Part shown: piece after piece, positions 1 through 4,624 of the stretch
Layout: each line of letters opens with the position of its first letter
Numbering within the stretch: the stretch's first letter is position 1
Assembly: GCA_022574115.1 (NCBI GenBank)
Contig: JACZSS010000258.1
Span: 1 to 5,169, forward strand
DNA length: 5,169 nucleotides
Direction: 5' to 3'
DNA from: Candidatus Heimdallarchaeota archaeon
Lineage (GTDB): Archaea; Asgardarchaeota; Heimdallarchaeia; Heimdallarchaeales; Kariarchaeaceae
Made by a program: the position numbers and the translations under genes
The notes under the pieces: generated by a model
The model's input: the letters and a program-made list of their open reading frames with translations, nothing else
Database searches by the model: none
Told to the model about the DNA's origin: nothing

Positions 1-600
1 TCTGAAGGAAGGTTTAAGATAACTAAAGATTCTATTGAACTTATTGCTATGGATCCTGCTAATGTTGCTATGGTAATATTTAAACTATTAAGTTCTGCAT
101 TTGTAGAATATAAGGTTGATAAAGATGTTGAGCTTACTATTAATCTAAGCAATTTAAAGTCAATCTTAAGGAGAACAAAGCCTAGTGACATGGTAACCTT
201 AGAATTGGAAGAAAATAGATTAAAGATACAGATAAAAGGAACTTCTACAAGGTCATTTTTACTTCCTTTGATTGATATTGAGGAAAAGCAGCAGAAGATT
301 CCAGAATTAAACTTTCCTGTAAACATTAAGACTACATCTGAAGTATTAAATGATGCTATTGAAGATGTTGATGTTGTAGGGGAGTCAGTTATGTTTGAGG
401 TTAATATTACCACCGATCGTCGAAGGTTTCAACTATCATTTGCTATAGTCTGTAAACAATGCACAAAGCGAACTAGCGATCTTCATCTGGATGCTGAGAT
501 CGCTCACCTCTTACTCGATAAGAGTTGGATGCGTGCTCACCAAGTGTACCTTGAAGATCGGGTATCTTCTTTTTCTGGTAAAAACAAACGATCCTCATAA
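1..600 (+). CDS. pcn: Archaeal PCNA sliding clamp, 5'-partial, with aberrant 3' end (likely pseudogene)
   Basis: PCNA is the ring-shaped clamp that holds replicative DNA polymerase, FEN1 and ligase on DNA. The reading frame is open from base 1, so the first roughly 30 residues lie outside the window. Visible residues 1-134 carry family hallmarks: EGRFKITKDSIEL, AMDPANVAMV, LSSAF.EY, the TLELEENRLKI strand, STRSF..PLIDIEE at the start of the interdomain connecting loop, and the SEVL..AIED helix of domain 2. After FEV (about base 402) the similarity stops. The remaining 65 residues, with a CKQC pair, have no PCNA features, and the usual C-terminal GGG.L.YLLAPR-type ending is absent. The other two frames after 402 do not restore it, so a single frameshift does not explain the break. 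About 100 residues of domain 2 are missing, so a normal trimeric clamp is unlikely. Alternatives are a chimeric assembly or a rearranged second PCNA copy. PCNA identity is very secure; the nature of the 3' part is uncertain. Confidence 0.9.
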   Translation, partial: SEGRFKITKDSIELIAMDPANVAMVIFKLLSSAFVEYKVDKDVELTINLSNLKSILRRTKPSDMVTLELEENRLKIQIKGTSTRSFLLPLIDIEEKQQKIPELNFPVNIKTTSEVLNDAIEDVDVVGESVMFEVNITTDRRRFQLSFAIVCKQCTKRTSDLHLDAEIAHLLLDKSWMRAHQVYLEDRVSSFSGKNKRSS

Positions 601-661
601 GTTTTCCTCTGATTAGGTCAAATTGATCTCCCGAGCCTCCATGTAATAACCAACATCATCC

Positions 662-689
662 AGCATTACATGAAAATATCTGTAATGCT
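662..689. repeat. Palindromic repeat, copy 1 (AGCATTACA / TGTAATGCT)
   Basis: The 9-bp arms at 662-670 and 681-689 are perfectly complementary around a 10-nt centre. The same element, with the same total length and surrounding ATCC...TA bases, recurs at 845-872. The central TGAAA is also shared. The match beyond the arms indicates a repeated element rather than two independent palindromes. Confidence 0.75.
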
Positions 690-844
690 AAATCGCTTGA
701 ATAAGGATTTCTGGACCTGACAACCCGTTACAATCAAAATAACAGTATCTTAATTCCAGATTTGGGTCAACCATCGAATTAACAAAAAATGAGAAACTCC
801 ACTACACCAATCCCCAATGCTCTAGTCGAGGTCTAGACGTATCC

Positions 845-872
845 AGCATTACCTGAAATTTCGTGTAATGCT
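845..872. repeat. Palindromic repeat, copy 2 (AGCATTAC / GTAATGCT)
   Basis: The 8-bp arms at 845-852 and 865-872 are perfect, with a 12-nt centre. Orientation and spacing match copy 1, offset by 183 bp. The centre differs at several bases while the arms are conserved, as expected if the palindrome itself is what is selected: a protein-binding site or an RNA hairpin. Confidence 0.75.
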
Positions 873-899
873 ACTTTCGGTCTTCCAAGACATGTCCAT

Positions 900-1193
900 C
901 TAACCCAATCGCACCGTACCTTTTACATATCGAACTGAAACTGTCAATGGCACATCAAACTTATCGATCTCTTTTCCATTTTTAGTAAGAATGAAACGGT
1001 TAGATGGCAGCTTATCAAGAAACCCCATAGATAGTAATTTTTCCAAATGCCAACTTGCCGTACTCGGAGAATTTAAATCCAGAGCTCTTTGGGTTTCCCG
1101 TACTCCTATTTCATTCTTCACATTTGATTTTACATAAAGAAATATACGCAGAGTAGTTGGATTTGCAAAAGGATCCCCAATCTCATCGTGCAA
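900..1193 (-). CDS. Small winged helix-turn-helix DNA-binding protein
   Basis: This is a predicted 97-residue cytoplasmic transcription regulator. Helix 1 is near residues 12-24 (PTTLRIFLYVKSN), helix 2 near 30-40 (GVRETQRALDL), and the recognition helix near 42-57 (SPSTASWHLEKLLSMG). The wing follows as GFLDKLPSNRFILTKNG. The GVRE.QRAL.L.SPS...HL.KL..MG pattern belongs to a broad archaeal wHTH family related to ArsR/MarR-type folds. Some members continue into membrane helices, but this one ends soon after the wing, so it is a soluble short form. The start is TTG at 1193, chosen because GGAGGG lies 7 nt upstream; no ATG is as well placed. It lies 17 bp downstream of the membrane-anchored gene ending at 1211, so co-transcription is likely. 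The DNA target and ligand are unknown. Confidence 0.82.
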   Translation of the reverse strand: MHDEIGDPFANPTTLRIFLYVKSNVKNEIGVRETQRALDLNSPSTASWHLEKLLSMGFLDKLPSNRFILTKNGKEIDKFDVPLTVSVRYVKGTVRLG

Positions 1194-1200
1194 AAATTAA

Positions 1201-1206
1201 CCCTCC
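1201..1206 (-). promoter_or_regulatory. Shine-Dalgarno site for the winged-helix gene
   Basis: The minus strand reads GGAGGG, 7 nt before the TTG codon at 1193. It sits in the 17-bp gap between the two genes, supports the unusual TTG start, and suggests translation from a shared mRNA. Confidence 0.75.
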
Positions 1207-1210
1207 ATAA

Positions 1211-2140
1211 TTATGCGATTACAATGCTTGTTAGTAATAAATTTATTCCATCAATATAATTGGGTAGAATTGCGCCATCTATCTTTACTTTGAATGAAAC
1301 TGAATTTACGTTATTTATGACGGGTCCAAAGGCCACGCCTCCTTCACTAATGAGGAACACTTCGAGAGGAGTATGTCTGATTATCAATACATCATCGAAG
1401 ATATAAAATTCCATGAAAGATCCATCCATGTATACATGGGTAATTCTCCAATATAGTACTTCAATTTCTGAATTAAGAAATGCTACCTCTTCAGTTCCGT
1501 TGTGGGTTACGTCTGAAAAATTCCCAATGTTTGCCATATCCTGGTTAAACGAAGAAAATAGGTGATTCATGTTTTCTCTTTCACCAAATTCTATCTGTGG
1601 AAAACCACAAAAAATGTCATTTGGGCACTTCGATGGATCAATCGAGCGATTCTCTGAGATAACGCTATCTATCCACATTCTCCATGATCCAGCAATTGGG
1701 CGTTGAATTTCTCCTATTGTTCCATCTTCGACCACAACATCATCACTATAAAGCCATGCTTCAATTCCTGTTACGTTATAACCAATACCTTGGATAGATG
1801 ATTCATAATGATAGCCCCCGGTAGGATTTTTTATCCGGTAACCCGCATCAATTTTGAAAAACATTAATTTATCTATTTCGTCAGATAATTGGTTTGATAA
1901 GCTGGGTCCAGAGTCAAATGCCCACTGTATTTGATCAATTTCAGCCTCAACATTATTTTCTTCTTCATTACCCGGCAAAATGTCATTGTTTTTTTCTTCG
2001 GTAAATGGAAAAATGTCCCTCCTATTGTTTCTGTAAATTAAGAAAGTTGTAGTACTAACCAGCAATGAAAGAAGAAAGGATGTCAATATTATTTTCCAAA
2101 TTTGATTTCTGCTTAATAATTTATGATTAGTATCAGCCAT
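1211..2140 (-). CDS. Membrane-anchored extracytoplasmic protein of unknown function
   Basis: This is a 309-residue protein I do not recognise. A basic N-terminus is followed by one hydrophobic helix at residues 17-36 (IILTSFLLSLLVSTTTFLIY), then RNNRR and an acidic, asparagine-rich linker (about 42-70). The remaining roughly 240 residues look like a folded, mainly beta domain. They hold sequons NVT, NRS, NFS and NGT and a possible disulfide pair at C172 and C178, which fits an exported domain held by an uncleaved signal anchor. The start is ATG at 2140; a TATA-like box centred 27 nt upstream implies a leaderless mRNA, and no Shine-Dalgarno is evident. It is the first gene of a likely operon with the winged-helix regulator. 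A sensing role upstream of that regulator is possible, but there is no cytoplasmic domain to carry a signal. Confidence 0.75.
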   Translation of the reverse strand: MADTNHKLLSRNQIWKIILTSFLLSLLVSTTTFLIYRNNRRDIFPFTEEKNNDILPGNEEENNVEAEIDQIQWAFDSGPSLSNQLSDEIDKLMFFKIDAGYRIKNPTGGYHYESSIQGIGYNVTGIEAWLYSDDVVVEDGTIGEIQRPIAGSWRMWIDSVISENRSIDPSKCPNDIFCGFPQIEFGERENMNHLFSSFNQDMANIGNFSDVTHNGTEEVAFLNSEIEVLYWRITHVYMDGSFMEFYIFDDVLIIRHTPLEVFLISEGGVAFGPVINNVNSVSFKVKIDGAILPNYIDGINLLLTSIVIA

Positions 2141-2162
2141 AAGAATAAGTGGTTATCATCAC

Positions 2163-2171
2163 TATTTAATA
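2163..2171 (-). promoter_or_regulatory. TATA box for the 2140-900 operon
   Basis: The minus strand reads TATTAAATA, centred 27 nt upstream of the ATG at 2140. Archaeal TATA boxes sit about 26-27 nt before the transcription start, so transcription should begin at or next to the start codon (leaderless mRNA). Confidence 0.6.
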
Positions 2172-2401
2172 CATTGGCGATACAGAGGTGTTCGACTAAT
2201 AGACAGGCGTATTTAACAAAAAAATTGCGTGAAAAATCAGACTGGACATTCGATTCTGAACAATGGGACGAACGGAGTGCAGGGTGCTGATCGATAAGGC
2301 TTGATCAACAGATGAGCTGATAGTGCTGAAGTGAAACCTTTGGGAAAATGAAATCATGATCATCGATCTATCCGTTTCATTGATCCGGTTTTACCGGGTA
2401 T

Positions 2402-2429
2402 GAGTATCCAATTAGTCAGGGTGATACTC
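2402..2429. repeat. Inverted repeat GAGTATC / GATACTC
   Basis: Perfect 7-bp arms at 2402-2408 and 2423-2429 flank a 14-nt spacer. It lies in the divergent intergenic region, too far from either start codon to be a core-promoter operator. A role is not evident and chance is possible. Confidence 0.35.
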
Positions 2430-2482
2430 GTTTTGTCTTTGATGTAAAGATTGGAGAAATTAGCCCGGATGCGTTTGGGGAT

Positions 2483-2498
2483 TCGATCGATCGATCGA
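2483..2498. repeat. Tetranucleotide repeat (TCGA)4
   Basis: Four tandem TCGA units form a 16-bp perfect palindrome containing three overlapping GATC sites. It is one of several CGATCGATC clusters in the window; the closest partner is GGATCGATCGATCC at 2567-2580. Confidence 0.7.
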
Positions 2499-2566
2499 TT
2501 CCTAAGCAATAGGAGACGGTTCCTTGAGTCTGATCATTTTGTGCTGGATTTTAATCTACTTGAATC

Positions 2567-2580
2567 GGATCGATCGATCC
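2567..2580. repeat. 14-bp palindrome GGATCGATCGATCC
   Basis: This perfect palindrome has three overlapping GATC sites, 84 bp from the (TCGA)4 palindrome, in the same gene-poor region. Confidence 0.65.
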
Positions 2581-2694
2581 AAACCGCTAACGGCGATCAA
2601 AATCAAACGAAGCCGGCTATAGCTCTTCAATTTGTAACATTTGGGTGAAATGAAGGATACCAACCATGTTCTGATAAATTGTTGATCATAACAG

Positions 2695-2700
2695 TTTTAA
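2695..2700 (+). promoter_or_regulatory. Putative TATA box for the Ig-like surface protein gene
   Basis: TTTTAA (within AGTTTTAAC) is centred about 27 nt before the ATG at 2724, the same spacing as the divergent promoter at 2163-2171. No Shine-Dalgarno precedes this ATG, so leaderless transcription is the simplest reading. The box matches the consensus only moderately. Confidence 0.45.
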
Positions 2701-2723
2701 CGCTCAAGCCTAAACTAATTTCA

Positions 2724-3527
2724 ATGGATCTGCTCAGGTATTCCGTTTTAGTTGTCTTGCTATTAGCGGGTATCCTCGTGGAAGGACAAACCGATGACGA
2801 TCCGCCAACCATTGATGGGGAGGAGTTTTTAACTGTTGAAGAGGATAGTAACGCTTCGGTAATATGGACAGCATATGATTCAGATCCTGATGTATATTTG
2901 ATTTATATGGATGAAAACCTTTTGGTTAGTGGTATCTGGAGTAGCGGTCAGCCAATAACGATGCATATAGTTACATCCGATGTCCAAACCTTCCTCTTTA
3001 CAGTGAGAGTAGCTGATAAAGTTGGAAACACTGCTAATACTTCTACTCGGGTCAATATTGTTGATACATTATCTCCAGAACTATTAACTTTGGAACATGA
3101 TTTAGAATCTGTTTCAATTACAATTAAAGAGAAACATCCATACTATTATCATTTTATTATTAACGATATTTTGTGGTCGGAAGACAGTTGGGCTCCCCGA
3201 GTGGAATTTCCACCTGAAATAACAACTGTCCGACTAATTTTTCCTATAAACGGAATGGTTCTGGGCAACAATTTGATCCAATTAAATTTTTATGACATGT
3301 CAGATAATCTACTAGAGATTGAATTTTACGTCGACACATCGATTACATCTCCCCTCGTCAGCTCGACTCAAACTTCAGAAACAATTTTCAGCCAACAGAT
3401 CATAGGTTCAGAGACAAATTCTACACAGAATAACACCACATCCTTACGATCGATCCATTATAATGGAATGTTTTTATTTAGTTTTGTCATTATTTTTGTC
3501 AAGAAAATGAAATTTAATTTAGATTAA
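2724..3527 (+). CDS. Secreted Ig-like domain surface protein with C-terminal membrane anchor
   Basis: This is a 267-residue protein. A signal peptide (MDLLRYSVLVVLLLAGILVEG) is followed by a beta-sandwich of Ig/fibronectin type at about residues 25-115. Its markers are PPTIDG, VIWTAYDSDPDVYLIY, the IWSSGQPI turn and VRVADKVGNTA ending in VNIVDT. Domains with this W...D..P..Y.IY...D..GN pattern are common in cell-surface proteins of Asgard and other archaea. A second, less typical beta domain follows at about 118-210. Next comes a Ser/Thr/Asn-rich stalk with several sequons, then a short hydrophobic segment near residues 246-257 followed by KKMK, which probably anchors the C-terminus. I chose ATG 2724 because it begins the signal peptide directly and sits at leaderless distance from TTTTAA; the TTG at 2679 only adds a poor N-terminal extension. 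A role in adhesion or the cell envelope is inferred; no ligand is known. Confidence 0.78.
   Translation: MDLLRYSVLVVLLLAGILVEGQTDDDPPTIDGEEFLTVEEDSNASVIWTAYDSDPDVYLIYMDENLLVSGIWSSGQPITMHIVTSDVQTFLFTVRVADKVGNTANTSTRVNIVDTLSPELLTLEHDLESVSITIKEKHPYYYHFIINDILWSEDSWAPRVEFPPEITTVRLIFPINGMVLGNNLIQLNFYDMSDNLLEIEFYVDTSITSPLVSSTQTSETIFSQQIIGSETNSTQNNTTSLRSIHYNGMFLFSFVIIFVKKMKFNLD
3455..3466. repeat. 12-bp perfect palindrome CCATTATAATGG
   Basis: It lies inside the 3' end of the Ig-like protein gene, directly after CGATCGATC at 3447-3455. It may be chance, since the bases are coding. Confidence 0.35.
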
Positions 3528-3623
3528 ATTTGATGATAACTCGTAGATAACCTGAGGATGGTAGTTCTTAATGGCCTTTTTGTAAGAATCTCCGTTTGCT
3601 CGAATACGTTCAATCGACTTCTA
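3519..3623 (-). pseudogene. Possible C-terminal remnant of an unidentified gene
   Basis: On the minus strand an open stretch runs from an in-frame stop at 3621-3623 to a TAA at 3519-3521. It encodes about 33 residues, including ERIRANGDSYKKAIKNYHPQ then VIYEL. The composition (charged helix-like, with HPQVIYEL) looks like a true protein C-terminus, but there is no start codon and no intact upstream part. Continuing upstream in another frame gives MMRIPPVEVD, which would need a frameshift. It overlaps the end of the + strand Ig-like gene by 9 bp. I do not recognise the family. A chance open frame is a real alternative. Confidence 0.25.
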
Positions 3624-3662
3624 CAGGCGGGATACGCATCATTGTTAATCAATCGAATTTTG

Positions 3663-4415
3663 TTAGTTTTTCCGATCGCGTTTGATAGCTCGAATTGCAA
3701 CTAAAAGACCAAACGACAGGATTACGACAGTAAATTCGACGGAAATCTGGGTCCTGTTTGGGTCACTGTAGCCATAGCTTGTAACCATCGGTTGCCCTTG
3801 AGTAGTGTTCGTCGAGTCGGAGGTAGCTACTTCGGAGTTATCAACAATTGCCTGATTGGAATAGTTTACTGACCAATTCGGCCCTTGAATGTCAACCAAA
3901 TTGCCGTCTAAATAGGTGAAACTCGTCGTATGCTCGACCGAAGCTCCAATATGATACTTGATTGAGTAGTCGCCATCTGCTGGACGATTAGGTCCTAACG
4001 TCAAACCGTACATCCATAGGCTAGCGTCAATTGAAGTCACACCAACTCGTATATCATCCTGCCAACCTGTAAGGACGCATAGGATCAGCTCGTCGACAGT
4101 GGGATCATAATAATATTGGCTGGATCCATTGTATTGCACAGTTACAATTTGATCATTTTCGCAGCGATTATTATAGACCAAACTTTCAGTTGCATTGGTG
4201 GGGGTGATAATTTCAATTATTATACTGAGTTCGAATGCTTGTATACTTGGCTCATCGGTGAAGTTTTCCAGAATCTTGAATTCTTGACTTTCCATCAATA
4301 TCCTAGTTTCCAGACTATTAGAAGAAGCGTTGACAGATGACATGGTCAGACTTTGAACTGAAAAGAGAAGACAAAGAATAAGTATCGATCTTGCTAATAA
4401 GTTAGCCAATCCCAT
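3663..4415 (-). CDS. Signal-peptide, C-terminally anchored surface glycoprotein (unknown function)
   Basis: This is a 250-residue predicted type-I membrane protein. An N-terminal signal peptide (MGLANLLARSILILCLLFSV) leads into a roughly 190-residue exported region. Near the end, VEFTVVILSFGLLVAIRAI forms a transmembrane helix followed by KRDRKN, a basic cytoplasmic tail. The exported part carries eight sequons (NAS, NFT, NAT, NGS, NWS, NYS, NTT, NRT) and two cysteines that may pair (RCENDQ and LILCVL). A Thr/Ser/Asn-rich stalk precedes the membrane helix. The start is ATG at 4415 because AGGTGAT ends 7 nt upstream. The longer GTG (4427) and ATG (4424) starts would overlap that site and add only MMSS. 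I recognise no catalytic motif and do not know the family; the repeated TYLDG-like and strand-rich segments suggest a beta fold. A cell-envelope role is inferred from topology. Confidence 0.78.
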   Translation of the reverse strand: MGLANLLARSILILCLLFSVQSLTMSSVNASSNSLETRILMESQEFKILENFTDEPSIQAFELSIIIEIITPTNATESLVYNNRCENDQIVTVQYNGSSQYYYDPTVDELILCVLTGWQDDIRVGVTSIDASLWMYGLTLGPNRPADGDYSIKYHIGASVEHTTSFTYLDGNLVDIQGPNWSVNYSNQAIVDNSEVATSDSTNTTQGQPMVTSYGYSDPNRTQISVEFTVVILSFGLLVAIRAIKRDRKN

Positions 4416-4422
4416 TGAACTC

Positions 4423-4429
4423 ATCACCT
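4423..4429 (-). promoter_or_regulatory. Shine-Dalgarno site AGGTGAT deciding the start at 4415
   Basis: The minus strand reads AGGTGAT, complementary to the usual archaeal 16S 3' end (ATCACCTCC), with 7 nt before ATG 4415. This favours the third in-frame start over GTG 4427 and ATG 4424, and shows the mRNA has a leader. Confidence 0.6.
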
Positions 4430-4435
4430 ATCCAC

Positions 4436-4449
4436 TGACCGATCGGTCA
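4436..4449. promoter_or_regulatory. Candidate operator: 14-bp perfect palindrome TGACCGATCGGTCA
   Basis: This perfect palindrome lies just upstream of the Shine-Dalgarno site of the surface glycoprotein gene, in the likely 5' leader or promoter-proximal region. That is a natural position for a dimeric regulator to act. It also belongs to the window's CGATCG-rich motif class, so operator function is not certain. Confidence 0.4.
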
Positions 4450-4480
4450 TAATCTGGGATCGATCTAGTATGTCCTAAGA

Positions 4481-4539
4481 TTAACCAATCATTTGATTGA
4501 ATGTTTACCATTCAATTAACTATATTATTGATTGGTTAA
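4481..4539. repeat. Nested inverted repeat upstream of the surface glycoprotein gene
   Basis: The outer 11-bp arms TTAACCAATCA (4481-4491) and TGATTGGTTAA (4529-4539) are perfect. The inner 8-bp arms ATTGAATG (4496-4503) and CATTCAAT (4509-4516) are also perfect around TTTAC. Because the inner and outer arms are offset, the structure is two nested palindromes. A TATA-like minus-strand sequence (AATAATATAG, 4519-4528) lies between them, so this may be the promoter/operator of the gene starting at 4415. Confidence 0.6.
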
Positions 4540-4568
4540 AGGATGAATTGGTATTTTACTTTGGCTGA

Positions 4569-4594
4569 CCCTTAGCTCCGCTAGGAGCTGAGGG
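4569..4594. terminator. Strong stem-loop next to the transposase 3' end
   Basis: The 11-bp arms CCCTTAGCTCC (4569-4579) and GGAGCTGAGGG (4584-4594) pair with one G-T wobble around a GCTA loop. It starts about 30 bp past the transposase stop codon. It could terminate transposase transcription or block read-through at the IS end. No T-run follows on the minus strand, so a bacterial-type intrinsic terminator is not implied. Confidence 0.5.
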
Positions 4595-4624
4595 GTTGCT
4601 AATGAAAATCAGGGAAATTAATAT

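Larger units (their letters stand above)
601..899. other. Convergent intergenic region with two palindromic repeats
   Basis: The gap lies between the stop of the clamp-derived frame (+) and the stop of the winged-helix gene (-), so no promoter is needed here. I see no convincing gene. Its main content is two copies of a 28-bp palindromic element at 662-689 and 845-872. They could serve as hairpins at the 3' ends of the converging transcripts, but neither is followed by a clear T-run. Confidence 0.5.
2141..2723. other. Long divergent intergenic region with possible gene remnants
   Basis: This 583-bp region lies between two divergently transcribed genes and contains both promoters. It has unusually dense GATC palindromes, including (TCGA)4 at 2483-2498 and GGATCGATCGATCC at 2567-2580. 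Short open stretches look faintly protein-like: one in the + frame ending at TGA 2288-2290 (LREKSDWTFDSEQWDERSAG), and one at 2384-2512 (GDTRFVFDVKIGEISPDAFG). A 65-codon TTG-initiated frame at 2451-2648 has no ribosome binding site and spans both GATC palindromes. None is supported well enough to call as a gene; decayed coding sequence is possible. Confidence 0.4.

Noticed and set aside
402..600. Simple frameshift as the cause of the PCNA break
   Set aside because: Neither alternative frame after 402 yields PCNA domain 2 residues; both hit stops soon.
662..872. CRISPR array
   Set aside because: There are only two repeats, the spacing of about 155 bp is too long for a spacer, the centres differ, and no cas genes are near.
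2185..2210. tRNA T-loop (GTTCGACTA)
   Set aside because: There is no matching acceptor stem, anticodon arm or CCA-proximal pairing around it.
2451..2648. 65-codon TTG-started frame on the + strand
   Set aside because: It has no ribosome binding site or leaderless promoter spacing, its sequence is partly made by the GATC palindromes, and it resembles no known protein.
2627..2812. Minus-strand frame overlapping the Ig-like gene
   Set aside because: It is antisense to the promoter and signal peptide of a better-supported gene and has no protein features.
4116..4340. Plus-strand frame inside the surface glycoprotein gene
   Set aside because: It is antisense to a gene with signal peptide, membrane helix and Shine-Dalgarno site; a shadow frame.
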